Assembly: GCA_046348855.1 (NCBI GenBank)
Contig: JAXMDK010000001.1
Coordinates: forward strand, 62,001-126,000
Origin: TMP-24 sp046348855
GTDB taxonomy: Bacteria > Pseudomonadota > Alphaproteobacteria > Rhodobacterales > Rhodobacteraceae
Reading direction: 5' to 3'
DNA: 64,000 nucleotides
Shown: one piece after another, positions 39,758-48,541 of the stretch
How positions within the stretch are numbered: position 1 is the stretch's first letter
How the letters are laid out: each line of letters starts with the position of its first letter
The notes under the pieces: model-generated
What the model saw: only the letters and a program-made list of their open reading frames with translations
Told to the model about the DNA's origin: nothing
Database searches by the model: none
Position numbers and translations under genes: made by a program

Positions 39758-41548
39758 ATGAGAACGGCAGGCAGCAACGGCATCCTTCGTCACGCGCGCC
39801 GGATTCGCTGGCGGGCGATCCTGCGCAAGGCTTTCGCCCGCCGCGGCGAGGCGGGCCTTCTGGCGGCGTCGCTGGCGGTCGGGGCGCTGGCGGCGGTGGC
39901 GGTTGCGGTCATGTCGCTGATTTCGCACGAGCTTCACAGCCTGCTCTTCGACATCCGCAGCTTTGAATGGCTGAGCATGAACCGCATCCACCGGCCGCAG
40001 GCGATCCTGCTCGCGCCGATCACCGGCGGGCTGGTCCTGGGGTTGCTCATGCGCCTTCGCGGCCGGCGGCGCAGCCAGATCGTCGACCCGATCGAGGCGA
40101 ACGCGCTTTATGGCGGGCGGATGTCGGTGCGCGATTCCCTGTGGCTGGTACTGCAGAACCTCGTCTCGAACGGCTTCGGCGCCTCGGTCGGGCTCGAGGC
40201 CGGCTATACCCAGCTGTCGTCAAGCTTCGCCTCGGCCATGGCCACCCGATTGAACCTGCGGCGCGAGGACGTGAGGACGCTGGTCGGATGCGGGGCGGCT
40301 GGCGCGATCGCTGCGGCCTTCCATGCGCCGCTGACCGGCGCGTTCTACGCCTTCGAGCTCATCATCGGCACCTACAGCATCGTCAAGCTGGGGCCGGTCA
40401 TGGTGTCGGCGATCACCGCCGCCGCGCTGTCGCACGGGGTGTCGGACGCCGCGACCTTCGTCGTCGCCAGCGGGCCGGGGGCACTTTCGGCCATCGACTT
40501 CGTGCCCGCGATCCTGCTGGGCATTCTCTGCGCCGGCCTCGGCATCGGCTTCATGCGGGCGGTCGCGGCAATCGAGTCTGCCATGGGCCGCTCGCCCATC
40601 CCGCAGCAACTGCGCCCGGCCATCGGCGGGCTTCTGGTCGGGGCGATGGCCCTGATCTCGCCCCAGATCCTCGCCGCCGGGCACGGGGCGCTGCACATCA
40701 ACCTGGAACATGAGGCGCCGCTGGGGATCGTTGCGCTGGTCCTGCTGCTCAAGGCCTGCGCCTCGGCGGTCTCCATCGGTTTCGGGTTTCGCGGCGGGCT
40801 GTTCTTTGCCTCTCTCCTGCTGGGTGCGCTGGTGGGTAAGCTGGCGGGCTATCCGGTCAATCTGCTGCTGCCCGACGGGCTTGAGCCCTCGTCGATGGCG
40901 GTGATCGGCATGACGACGATGGCGGTGACGCTGATCGGCGGGCCGCTGACCATGACCTTCCTTGCGCTGGAACTGACCGGTGAGTTTCCGATCACCGTCC
41001 TGGTCCTTGCCGGCGCCATCGCCGCCTCGGTCGTGTCGCGCATGGCCTTCGGCTATTCCTTCGCCACCTGGCGCTTCCATGTGCGCGGCGAGAACATCCG
41101 CAGCGCCCATGACGTCGGCTGGATGCGCGACCTGACCGCCGGTTCGCTGATGCGCCATGACGTGCGCACTGCGTCGCTGGCCGCGACACCGGACGAATTC
41201 CGCACGGCATTCCCTCTCGGTTCGACGAAATGGGTGGTCGTCGTCGACGGAGGCGGGCACTACGCGGGAATTGCCGACGTGGCCGAGGTTCATGCCGATG
41301 CTGCCGAGGCGGAGCCCAAGCCTGCACTGGTGGATTTCCTGCGCTGCCGAGGCGAGGTGCTGCTGCCGTCGATGAACGTGCGCGAGGCGTCGCAGATGTT
41401 CGAGCGTGCTGACAGCGAGTTGCTGGCCGTGGTCGCGGACATGGACGGGCGGACGGTGATCGGCCAGTTGAGCGAATCCCACGCGCTGAAACGCTACAGC
41501 GAGGAACTGGACCGCCGCCGCCGCGACGTGCTGGGCGAATTCGGCTAG
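39758..41548 (+). CDS. ClC-family chloride channel/transporter
   Basis: From ATG 39758 (AGAGG upstream) 596 residues; ATG 39728 is an alternative. About ten membrane helices carry the ClC core: NGFGASVGLEAGYTQ (GREGP equivalent with the gating Glu), CGAAGAIAAAFHAPLTGAFYAFE and GFGFRGGLFFASLLLGALVGKLAG. A C-terminal cytoplasmic part of about 150 residues has CBS-like segments (LMRHDVRTASLAATPDEFR; LPSMNVREASQMFERADSELLAVV). It would move chloride, possibly in exchange for protons. It interrupts the usual phosphatase-infA order. Confidence 0.9.
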   Translation: MRTAGSNGILRHARRIRWRAILRKAFARRGEAGLLAASLAVGALAAVAVAVMSLISHELHSLLFDIRSFEWLSMNRIHRPQAILLAPITGGLVLGLLMRLRGRRRSQIVDPIEANALYGGRMSVRDSLWLVLQNLVSNGFGASVGLEAGYTQLSSSFASAMATRLNLRREDVRTLVGCGAAGAIAAAFHAPLTGAFYAFELIIGTYSIVKLGPVMVSAITAAALSHGVSDAATFVVASGPGALSAIDFVPAILLGILCAGLGIGFMRAVAAIESAMGRSPIPQQLRPAIGGLLVGAMALISPQILAAGHGALHINLEHEAPLGIVALVLLLKACASAVSIGFGFRGGLFFASLLLGALVGKLAGYPVNLLLPDGLEPSSMAVIGMTTMAVTLIGGPLTMTFLALELTGEFPITVLVLAGAIAASVVSRMAFGYSFATWRFHVRGENIRSAHDVGWMRDLTAGSLMRHDVRTASLAATPDEFRTAFPLGSTKWVVVVDGGGHYAGIADVAEVHADAAEAEPKPALVDFLRCRGEVLLPSMNVREASQMFERADSELLAVVADMDGRTVIGQLSESHALKRYSEELDRRRRDVLGEFG

Positions 41549-41667
41549 TTGGCGATACGGCCGCGCGGGGCCGGTCGCAAAACGGCGCCGGACGGTCTTG
41601 GACGGGCTGGAACCTGGCCCTGATGCCGGTTAATCACACGCGCCAGACCTGCCGAAAAGGGGGAACG

Positions 41668-42063
41668 ATGACCCGCGCCACCATCGAAGCCTACTACGCC
41701 GCCTTCAACCGGGGCGACATCGACGCCATGCTGGCGACCTTGCACGACGATTTCGCCCACCATGTCAACGAAGGCGCGGTGCGGCTGGGCAAGGTGGCCT
41801 TCGCCGACTTCTGCCGCCACATGAGCGAGACCTACCGCGAACAGCTGACTGATATCGTGGTGTTCAGCTCGGACGACGGGCGGCGCGGGGCGGCGGAATT
41901 CGTGGTCAATGGCACCTATCTCAAGACCGATCCGGGCTTGCCCGAGGCACGCGGCCAGACCTATGTTCTGCCGGCCGGGGGCTTCTTCAGCCTGACCGAT
42001 GGCAAGATCACCCGCGTGACCACCTACTACAACCTTCAGGACTGGATAAGGCAGGTTGCATGA
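41668..42063 (+). CDS. SnoaL-like/nuclear-transport-factor-2-fold protein
   Basis: ATG 41668 with AAAAGGGGG in front; 131 residues. MTRATIEAYYAAFNRGDIDAMLATLHDDFAHHVNEG is the typical SnoaL_2 opening and GGFFSLTDGKITRVTTYYNLQDWIRQ the typical ending. Such proteins are ketosteroid-isomerase-like cone folds; the substrate is unknown. Its stop overlaps the next gene (ATGA). Confidence 0.85.
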   Translation: MTRATIEAYYAAFNRGDIDAMLATLHDDFAHHVNEGAVRLGKVAFADFCRHMSETYREQLTDIVVFSSDDGRRGAAEFVVNGTYLKTDPGLPEARGQTYVLPAGGFFSLTDGKITRVTTYYNLQDWIRQVA

Positions 42064-42647
42064 GCGTTGAGGTCCGGGTGCTGGGGCGCGGCGAGTTTGC
42101 CGCCCTTATCGACGATGTGGCGCGGCTGCGCATCGCCGTGTTCCGCGACTGGCCCTATCTCTATGACGGCGATCTCGAATATGAACGCCACTACCTGGCC
42201 GCCTATCTCGACAGCCCCGACGCCCTGGTGGTCGGCGCCTTCGACGGGACGCGGATGGTCGGGGTTTCGACGGCCGCGCCGCTGGAAGATCACGCCGAGG
42301 AACTTGGCGCGCCGCTGGCGGCGCTCGGCTATGACCTGAGCAAGGTCTATTACTGCGCAGAGTCGGTGCTGCTGCCGGAATATCGCGGCCGTGGCATCGG
42401 GCACTCCTTTTTCGACGCGCGCGAAGCCAAGGCGCGGGAACTGGGACGCAAGTACATGGCCTTCTGTTCGGTCCTGCGTCCCGCCGACCATCCGATGCGT
42501 CCCGCCACCTTCCGCACCAACGACGCCTTCTGGCGGGGCAGGGGCTACGCGCCGCTGGAAGGCGTCCATGCCGAATTTTCCTGGCGCGACATCGGCGCCG
42601 CCGAAGAGACGAAAAAGCAGCTTCAGGTCTGGTTCCGCGAACTGTAG
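42060..42647 (+). CDS. GNAT family N-acetyltransferase
   Basis: A 195-residue protein, coupled by a 4-base overlap to the SnoaL-like gene. The acetyl-CoA motif is AESVLLPEYRGRGIGHSFFDAREAKARELG (Arg-Gly-Arg-Gly-Ile-Gly). Motif order and length are normal for GNAT. The pairing with a SnoaL protein is common in Rhodobacterales, but the acceptor is unknown. Confidence 0.83.
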   Translation: MSVEVRVLGRGEFAALIDDVARLRIAVFRDWPYLYDGDLEYERHYLAAYLDSPDALVVGAFDGTRMVGVSTAAPLEDHAEELGAPLAALGYDLSKVYYCAESVLLPEYRGRGIGHSFFDAREAKARELGRKYMAFCSVLRPADHPMRPATFRTNDAFWRGRGYAPLEGVHAEFSWRDIGAAEETKKQLQVWFREL

Positions 42648-42714
42648 GCCGGACATCGCGCCAGAGGCGACGTCAAAAAAGCCCCGAATTCGTTCCGCGG
42701 GTATGCAAAGGCGC

Positions 42715-42743
42715 TTGAAAAGCCGCGGCAAGCGGCGCATTTA
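42715..42743 (+). promoter_or_regulatory. infA: Candidate sigma-70 promoter of infA
   Basis: TTGAAA (42715-42720), 17-base spacer, CATTTA (42738-42743), placed about 40 bases upstream of the infA start. Position and spacing are right for a housekeeping promoter that reads into infA-maf-rng-yacG. Confidence 0.4.
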
Positions 42744-42784
42744 GGGCGCGCCCGCGACAGGCGGGTGAGATGAACGGAGTGGAC

Positions 42785-43003
42785 ATGGCCAAGGAAGACG
42801 AGCTCGAATTTCCCGGTGTCGTGCGCGAACTCCTGCCCAACGCGACATTCAAGGTCGAGCTTGAGAACGGCCATGAAATCATCGCCACGATGGCAGGAAA
42901 GATGCGCAAGAACCGGATCCGCGTTCTGGCGGGCGACAAGGTTCAGGTGACGATGACGCCCTACGACCTGACCAAGGGGCGGATCAACTATCGCTTCAAA
43001 TAG
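42785..43003 (+). CDS. infA: Translation initiation factor IF-1
   Basis: 72 residues from ATG 42785 (MAKEDELEFPGVVRELLPNA), the standard IF-1 length; the ATG 15 bases earlier would add MNGVD and is rejected. The S1-like OB fold has FKVELENGHEIIATMAGKMRKNRIRVLAGDKVQVTMTPYDLTKGRI. It binds the ribosomal A site during initiation. The Maf gene begins one base after its stop. Confidence 0.97.
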   Translation: MAKEDELEFPGVVRELLPNATFKVELENGHEIIATMAGKMRKNRIRVLAGDKVQVTMTPYDLTKGRINYRFK

Positions 43004-43004
43004 G

Positions 43005-43592
43005 ATGGCGCGGCTGATCCTCGGTTCGGCCAGCCCGCGCCGGCGCGAGCTTCTGGCCCAATTGGGGCTGGTGCCCGACGCGGTGCGTGCACCCGACATC
43101 GACGAGACGCCGCTGAAGGGCGAACTGCCGCGCACCTATGTGGCGCGGATGGCGCGCGAAAAGGCCGGCGCGCTGGATTGTGCCGAGGACGAGGTGGTCC
43201 TGTCGGCCGACACCACGGTGGCCGTCGGCCGGCGCATCCTGGGCAAGCCCGCCGACGCCGCCGAGGCGGCCGAATTCCTCTGGGCCCTGTCGGGGCGACG
43301 CCACCATGTGCTGACCGCCATCGCGGTGCGGCGCGGCGCGCGGCTGTGGGAACGGCTGGTGGATACCGAAGTCAGGGTCAAGGCGCTGTCGAACCAGGAG
43401 GTCAACGCCTATCTTCGCTCTGGCGAATGGCAGGGCAAGGCTGGGGCCTATGCGATCCAGGGCCGGTTCGGGGCGATGATCCCGTGGCTGAAGGGCTCGT
43501 TCACCGGGGTGGTCGGCCTGCCGGTCGCCGAGACCGCCCACCTGCTGGCGGCGGCGGGCCTTGCCCTGCCGGACGGCGAGGGGCAGCCATGA
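43005..43592 (+). CDS. maf: Maf-family nucleoside triphosphate pyrophosphatase
   Basis: A 195-residue Maf/HAM1-like protein: LILGSASPRRRELLAQLG at the N-terminus, DIDETPLKGELP, VVLSADTTVAVGRRILGKP and GAYAIQGRFGAMIPWLKGSFTGVVGLP. Maf enzymes hydrolyse dTTP, UTP or modified nucleotides to monophosphates and may influence septation. It overlaps the RNase gene by 4 bases in the infA operon. Confidence 0.93.
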   Translation: MARLILGSASPRRRELLAQLGLVPDAVRAPDIDETPLKGELPRTYVARMAREKAGALDCAEDEVVLSADTTVAVGRRILGKPADAAEAAEFLWALSGRRHHVLTAIAVRRGARLWERLVDTEVRVKALSNQEVNAYLRSGEWQGKAGAYAIQGRFGAMIPWLKGSFTGVVGLPVAETAHLLAAAGLALPDGEGQP

Positions 43593-44638
43593 AGGGCCGG
43601 GTGGTGGTTCTCGGGCACTACAGCGGCCGCGAGGCGGCGGCGCTGATGGTCGACGGCCGGCTGGAGGATCTGCTGATCGCACCGACCGACACCGCGGGCT
43701 TCGCGCCGGGCGCAATCCTGCGCGGCGCGGTCGACCGGCAGATGAAGGGGCAGGGCGGCGTCTTCGTGCGCCTGCCCGACGGCGCGCGGGGGTTCCTGCG
43801 CGAAACCGGCGGACTTTCCCCCGGCCAGACGGTGCTGGTGCAGGTCACCGGCCGGGCCGAGGCCGGAAAGGCGCTGCCGGTCAGCCTGCGCGTCCTCTTC
43901 AAGTCGCGGCTGGCGATCGTCACCCCGCAGGCGCCGGGCATCAACATTTCACGCCGCATCCGCGAAGAACCGCTGCGCGAACGGCTGGATGCGGTGGCTA
44001 CGGCGGCGATGGCGGGATCGGACTTCGGGCTGATCCTGCGTTCGGCCTGCGCGCTGGCCGACGAGGACGAGATCGCCGCCGACATTGCCGCGATGCGCGA
44101 TCTGGCGGAGGCGGTGATGGCCGACGCGGCCGGGGCGCCCGAACTCCTGGTCGATGCGCCGACCCCGCACGAGGAAGCCTGGCGCGACTGGTCCGACCCG
44201 GCCCCCGACGAGGTTGCCGAGGGCGCGGATGCCTTTGCCGCCCACGGCGTCGACGAGGCCGTCGATGCGTTGACCGGCGCCGAGGTGGCGTTGGCCGGGG
44301 GCGGCAGCCTGGTGATCGAACCGACCCGCGCGCTGGTCGCCGTCGACGTGAACACCGGGGCCGACACATCGCCGGCGGCCGGGCTGAAGGCCAACATCGC
44401 CGCCGCCCGCGACCTGCCGCGGCAACTGCGGTTGCGCGGGCTGGGCGGGCAGGTGGTCGTCGATTTCGCGCCGATGCCGAAGAAGGACCGCGCCGCCGTC
44501 GAACAGCAGTTGCGCGCCGCCTTCCGCGCCGACGGGTCCGAGACGGTTCTGGCCGGCTGGACGCCGCTCGGCAACTACGAACTGCAAAGGAAGCGCGACC
44601 GCATCGCGCTGGCGGCGCTGATCGGGGGCGGGCGATGA
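43589..44638 (+). CDS. rng: Ribonuclease E/G family protein
   Basis: 349 residues from ATG 43589 (inside the maf stop). An S1-like RNA-binding part lies at about residues 35-100 (GVFVRLPDGARGFLRETGGLSPGQTVLVQV), followed by LAIVTPQAPGINISRRI and the DNase I-like catalytic aspartates in LVAVDVNTGADTS and VVVDFAPMPKKD. It is shorter than E. coli RNase G (about 490) but this short form is usual next to maf in Rhodobacterales. It probably matures rRNA 5' ends and acts in mRNA turnover. Confidence 0.9.
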   Translation: MKGRVVVLGHYSGREAAALMVDGRLEDLLIAPTDTAGFAPGAILRGAVDRQMKGQGGVFVRLPDGARGFLRETGGLSPGQTVLVQVTGRAEAGKALPVSLRVLFKSRLAIVTPQAPGINISRRIREEPLRERLDAVATAAMAGSDFGLILRSACALADEDEIAADIAAMRDLAEAVMADAAGAPELLVDAPTPHEEAWRDWSDPAPDEVAEGADAFAAHGVDEAVDALTGAEVALAGGGSLVIEPTRALVAVDVNTGADTSPAAGLKANIAAARDLPRQLRLRGLGGQVVVDFAPMPKKDRAAVEQQLRAAFRADGSETVLAGWTPLGNYELQRKRDRIALAALIGGGR

Positions 44639-44820
44639 CCTGCCCGATCTGCGGCAAGGAGACGGTGCGGGCATTCCGGCCCTTCTGCTCGAAACGCTGC
44701 CGCGAGATCGACCTTGGGCGCTGGCTGACCGGCTCCTACGTCATCCCCGGCGACGAGGGCCTGCCCGCCGACGATGGCGCCGGCGACGACGACCGCCCGC
44801 CCGCGCCGCGCCGCCACTGA
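44635..44820 (+). CDS. yacG: DNA gyrase inhibitor/zinc protein YacG
   Basis: 61 residues starting inside the rng stop (ATGA). The four zinc cysteines are visible: CPICG near the N-terminus and FCSKRCREIDLGRWL. The tail is acidic and proline-rich, as in other YacG proteins. YacG binds GyrB and inhibits gyrase in E. coli. A terminator follows. Confidence 0.93.
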   Translation: MTCPICGKETVRAFRPFCSKRCREIDLGRWLTGSYVIPGDEGLPADDGAGDDDRPPAPRRH

Positions 44821-44841
44821 GCCGGCCGACCTGCGCGCATC

Positions 44842-44864
44842 CCGCGGCCCGCGCGGCTTTTTTT
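44842..44864 (+). terminator. Rho-independent terminator after yacG
   Basis: Stem CCGCG / CGCGG (44842-44846 and 44852-44856) with a 5-base loop, then C and seven T's (44858-44864). It closes the infA-maf-rng-yacG operon before the tRNA gene. Confidence 0.75.
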
Positions 44865-44876
44865 CGCCAAACCCTC

Positions 44877-44905
44877 TGGACAGGCCCCGCCCGCCCGACT
44901 AAGAA
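44877..44905 (+). promoter_or_regulatory. Candidate promoter of tRNA-Phe
   Basis: TGGACA (44877-44882), 17-base spacer, TAAGAA (44900-44905), ending 34 bases before the tRNA 5' end. Spacing is ideal and the location is between the yacG terminator and the tRNA. Confidence 0.45.
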
Positions 44906-44939
44906 CGCGCCACCCCGGACGGCAACGTGCGGATCAGGT

Positions 44940-45015
44940 GCCCAGATAGCTCAGTTGGTAGAGCAGCGGATTGAAAATCCGCGTGTCGCTGGTTCGATTC
45001 CGGCTCTGGGCACCA
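44940..45015 (+). tRNA. tRNA-Phe (anticodon GAA)
   Basis: 76 bases folding as a complete cloverleaf: acceptor GCCCAGA / TCTGGGC, D arm GCTC AGTTGGTA GAGC, anticodon stem GCGGA / TCCGC with loop TTGAAAA (anticodon GAA at 44973-44975), T arm GCTGG TTCGATT CCGGC, discriminator A and encoded CCA. Conserved bases T8, A14, GG and TTCGA are present. A gene-poor region follows, as is common for tRNA genes used as integration sites. Confidence 0.97.
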
Positions 45016-45855
45016 CTTAAATTCCCGAAAAGACGTTTGAAAAGTTTTGCCGCCGGTAGGGCTACGGGCTGCGGAGCGGTTCTGGGTTACATGGGGGCTA
45101 CAAATCTTCTTCGTGATGATCTGCGTTCGCCAATTCGGACGCGGGGACGAGAGAGTCTGTGCTCAGGCCTCCAGCTTCTCTCCCTGCGAAGCGTCGCAAG
45201 GCGGATTGGCCTAGCCGAGAGGTCGGCCGATGCGGTGGAGCGATAGACTGTGTCGACCGACACGATCTGAGGTTGGTCGCGGGAGGGTGATCTTTTGCGC
45301 TTGTCCAAGTTGTCCCGAATATCACCCGCCAGTGCCTTTCGGATATTATTGAATTTGACCAGTCCTGCTACCCTAGGGGCGGAAGTGGAGTCCTGCGTCA
45401 TTGTGTCTGGCTGCGGTGGAATGCTGGCGCGATATATCATTCAGCCAGATGGATCATATCTTCCGGGCAATGATAAGGACGAGAAGCCGATCCGACTTTG
45501 CTATTCTGAAAAATATGGCGACCATATAGTCACCCTGGCGAAGATATGTTGCATATTAAGATGTATGACGGATAGCCGAAGAATATATTCTGATCTGCAA
45601 GTCGGTGTTTTGTTGCACAAATTCTCCACTGTGTCTCCTCAAGACCCAATCGAGCGCCTCGGTGGCGCGAAGGATCGGTCGGGATAACAAGGGGGAACCA
45701 ATCTGGAATTGCGGCAATCGTGCGGGACAGCCATGACCCTGCGGTCACCGTTCCGATATTGCTCAGCCCTTCGCTCCGCTACTTCCCGTCGGCCTGGGTG
45801 GATTCGCCTTTTATAGGTGTCACTCAATAGTCCACCATTACACGACCCGCCGCGC
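45016..45855. other. Gene-poor stretch behind tRNA-Phe
   Basis: About 840 bases with lower G+C than the flanks and no convincing gene. Short open frames exist on both strands (for example 45295-45687 +, 45087-45440 -, 45639-45827 -), but none shows a known fold, good start site or typical codon use. Lying directly behind a tRNA, it may be the eroded remains of an integrated element; I found no integrase motif and no repeat of the tRNA 3' end to prove it. Confidence 0.4.
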
Positions 45856-46746
45856 TTATGCTTTGGCCGGGTTTGCCTGCCTTGACCCCATTTGAATCAG
45901 CGCGACCCCGCCCAGGATCAGCACCAGTGCGGCGATCTCGTCGGCAGAGATCGGTTCGCCCACACTCGCTCCGATCAGGAGAGCCACGACGGCCGGCAGG
46001 TAGGTGGCCCCCGATGCGCCAACCGCGCCCAATTGCTGAACCATGTAGTAGTAGATCAGATAGGCAAGACCGGTTCCCAGGACGCCCAGGCCCAGCACCA
46101 GGGCAGCCAGCGCCCGTGGCTCGTGCAATATTGCGGACATGCCGCGGATGTCGGTCAGGGCGGCCAGCGTCAGAAGCGCCAGGCCGGTCTGCCAGGTTGC
46201 CAGGGCCACCGGCTGCAACCCCAGCGGGGCCAGGAAACGACGGGCATAGACAAACGAGACGCCCACGCTGACGGTTCCGGTCAGTACCCAAAGGATCCCG
46301 GCGGTCGGGATCGTCGCACCGTTCTCCCATGGGCGCGCGGTCACGAGGATGCCCAGGAAGCCAAGGCCGACACCGGCAGCCATCATCCCGTTCGGCCGCT
46401 CGGAGCGCAGGAAGACCAGCGAAGTGACAAAGGTCACGATCGGGATCGCGCCGCCCAGCAGCCCCGATATGCTTGACGGCAACAGCGCCGTCCCTGCGAC
46501 GAAGCCATAGTAGTAGAACGAGGTCGCCAGCACCGACATCACGGCGAAATGCGGCAGATGGCGCAACTGCGACCGGCCGATTGCACGGGTCCGCCAGGCG
46601 ACCAGTGCCAGCGGCACAAATCCCGCCGCCACGCGCAACAGCACCACCTGCAGTGGGGGCAAGACGGCGGTCGCCATCTTGATGAAGATGTAGTTCGACC
46701 CCCAGGCAAAGCCGATCAGGACAAGGGCCGCATAGGCGCGTGACAT
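45856..46746 (-). CDS. EamA/DMT-family transporter
   Basis: 296 residues from ATG 46746 (AGGAAAGG upstream). Ten predicted membrane helices in two EamA repeats: AALVLIGFAWGSNYIFIKMATAVLPPLQVVLLRVAAGF and GILWVLTGTVSVGVSFVYARRFLAPLGL...LGLGVLGTGLAYLIYYYMVQQLGAVGAS. Members export amino acids or other metabolites. The divergent LysR gene probably controls it. Confidence 0.9.
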   Translation of the reverse strand: MSRAYAALVLIGFAWGSNYIFIKMATAVLPPLQVVLLRVAAGFVPLALVAWRTRAIGRSQLRHLPHFAVMSVLATSFYYYGFVAGTALLPSSISGLLGGAIPIVTFVTSLVFLRSERPNGMMAAGVGLGFLGILVTARPWENGATIPTAGILWVLTGTVSVGVSFVYARRFLAPLGLQPVALATWQTGLALLTLAALTDIRGMSAILHEPRALAALVLGLGVLGTGLAYLIYYYMVQQLGAVGASGATYLPAVVALLIGASVGEPISADEIAALVLILGGVALIQMGSRQANPAKA

Positions 46747-46806
46747 CAGAATGCCTTTCCTGAGAACCTCTGGCGGGACATTAGCGCAGATGGCCGGTCC
46801 TTTCGC

Positions 46807-46824
46807 GTCAGAAGAAAACCTGAC
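46807..46824. promoter_or_regulatory. Dyad in the EamA/LysR divergent promoter
   Basis: GTCAG (46807-46811) and CTGAC (46820-46824) form an inverted repeat with an 8-base spacer, between the divergent starts at 46746 and 46853. A LysR-type binding site is expected here. Confidence 0.35.
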
Positions 46825-46852
46825 AGAATGTAGAAAATCTGCAGGCTTTCCC

Positions 46853-47722
46853 ATGATCCCGCGCCGAACCCTTCCGCCCTTGAACGCATTGCGAGCGTTT
46901 GAAGTCGCGGGCCGCCGATTGAACTTCCGTATCGCGGCGGAAGAGCTTGGCGTCACCCAGGGCGCCGTCGCCCAGCAGGTGCGGGCGCTGGAGAACCATC
47001 TTGGCCGGCCGCTGTTCCAGCGTCTGTCGCGCGGCTTGACGCTGACCCCGCTGGGGGCGGCCTACCTGGCAGACGTCAGCCGCGCCTTCGATACTTTGGG
47101 CGCGGCGACCGAACGGCTTGCACCGCGGCTCGACCGGGTGACCCTTAGCGTGACACCCACCGTGGCCAGCCGCCTGCTGATCCCGCGGATGGCTGCGCTG
47201 CAGCAGGTCCTGCCCGGCGTGGAACTGCGGACCATCGCCAGCGAGGAGACGCCGGATTTCGACCGGGATGAGGTCGACCTGTCGATCGGCCTTGGCCGGC
47301 CGCCCTTTCCGGCAGATGTCGAGGCCGTGCTGCTGATCCCGCAAGAGATTGTCGCCGTCATAAGCCCGCGTCTTGTCGAGGGGCCTCTGCCGCTGCGCGA
47401 CGAAACGATCGCCCGGTTGCCGCTGGTTCATCATTGCTTCGATAACTGGTCACGCTTCCTGAACCTCGAGACCCAGCTGCCGGGCCCGCGCTACAGCCTG
47501 ACGACGCTCGCGATCGATGCCGCCCTGGCGGGCCTCGGCGCAATCGTTGCCAGCCGGGCCTTCGTCGCGGCGGAACTGGCGGACGGTCGATTGGTGCAGC
47601 TCTCCGATCGGAGCCTGCGGGTCGCGCCGGACTATTACATCCTGCGCAAAGCCACCACCCCGACCCGCCCTGCCGTCCAAGCCGTGTGGACCTGGTGCCT
47701 GGAGAATCTGGCCGAGCCGTGA
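46853..47722 (+). CDS. LysR-family regulator (GcvA-like)
   Basis: 289 residues from ATG 46853. Winged helix at residues 6-65 (LNALRAFEVAGRRLNFRIAAEELGVTQGAVAQQVRALENHLGRPLFQR), then a periplasmic-binding-type effector domain with TVASRLLIPRMAALQQVLPGVELR and the C-terminal ALAGLGAIVASRAFVAAELADGRLV, the GcvA subgroup pattern. Divergent to the EamA exporter, which it most likely regulates. Confidence 0.9.
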   Translation: MIPRRTLPPLNALRAFEVAGRRLNFRIAAEELGVTQGAVAQQVRALENHLGRPLFQRLSRGLTLTPLGAAYLADVSRAFDTLGAATERLAPRLDRVTLSVTPTVASRLLIPRMAALQQVLPGVELRTIASEETPDFDRDEVDLSIGLGRPPFPADVEAVLLIPQEIVAVISPRLVEGPLPLRDETIARLPLVHHCFDNWSRFLNLETQLPGPRYSLTTLAIDAALAGLGAIVASRAFVAAELADGRLVQLSDRSLRVAPDYYILRKATTPTRPAVQAVWTWCLENLAEP

Positions 47723-47947
47723 GCGGCGATTTGCGGTCGGCTCAGGAACTGCCGGTTCCGACTGCAAGCCGATACATCGCTGCCGTGCACGATTGGGCGT
47801 TCGTGTGAGGCGCGATATGTCCGGCGCGTCCCTGTCTGATGCCGTCCGATTGACCGGATCGAGCCGACAATCTCCTGCCACACTCGATGGCCTCGCTGAC
47901 GGTCCTGGGCTGCCGAACTTGGTAGGTATTGGATCAGATCGGCAGAC

Positions 47948-48541
47948 TCAGTCGTTGTCTCCGGTGGCGGAGCCCGCGTCGCGCCTTGACGCATCGGAAG
48001 GCGGGACCGTTGTCCGCAGGGCAATCGCGTCGAGGCATGCCAAGGTCGCCCTCGAAGCGGTGGGTCGGCATGTCGGGTCGCGCCAGCCTGTCGCGCCGTC
48101 GACCTTGCCGACCGTCCAGCCGCTTGACTGCGGCAGCCAGCATGGTCCGAACTCGACCTGTCCTGCGGGGGTCACCAGAGCCACCGGGCCACGCTCGGAC
48201 GTGATGGCCAGCGGCGCCCGGGTTTCGGCAATGCGATGCAGGAAGGGCAGAAGGTAGCCGGGCGCCGTCAGGCCGTCCGGCAGCGCCGTGCCGTTTGGCC
48301 CGAGCCCGCCCGCCGGATCGTCGGCCATCCGTACGCCGACCTCCACCGGACTGAGGGCCTGATCGACGCGCGCCGCCAGCCAGAGCGTCGCCCAATCCGC
48401 GGCCGGCATCCCGCGTCGGGCCAGCCATTCGGCCGCCCATCCGGCCTCCTCCGCCAGCCCCCAGCTGAGGCCTGCGCCCCGCGCCGCCTTGGCGATCAGG
48501 CCGCGCAGTTCCGACAGCGATAGCGTCATGGTGTCGGTCAT
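47948..48541 (-). CDS. DUF3726-type protein of unknown function
   Basis: A 197-residue protein beginning MTDTMTLSLSELRGLIAKAARGAGLSWGLAEEAGWAAEWLARRGMPAADWATLW, a pattern I associate with DUF3726. It is the last gene of the leftward quaternary-amine operon, overlapping its upstream neighbour by 4 bases. Function is unknown. The DUF label is from memory and could be checked by a profile search. Confidence 0.65.
   Translation of the reverse strand: MTDTMTLSLSELRGLIAKAARGAGLSWGLAEEAGWAAEWLARRGMPAADWATLWLAARVDQALSPVEVGVRMADDPAGGLGPNGTALPDGLTAPGYLLPFLHRIAETRAPLAITSERGPVALVTPAGQVEFGPCWLPQSSGWTVGKVDGATGWRDPTCRPTASRATLACLDAIALRTTVPPSDASRRDAGSATGDND

Noticed and set aside
42770..42784. Earlier ATG for infA
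   Set aside because: It would add five residues not found in IF-1; the family starts at MAKED.
45295..45687. Open frame of about 130 codons behind tRNA-Phe
   Set aside because: No good ribosome site, no recognisable fold and unusual composition; treated as part of a gene-poor stretch.
47723..47947. Possible gene between LysR and the DUF3726 gene
   Set aside because: Short frames on both strands show no start site or known motif; no gene is called.
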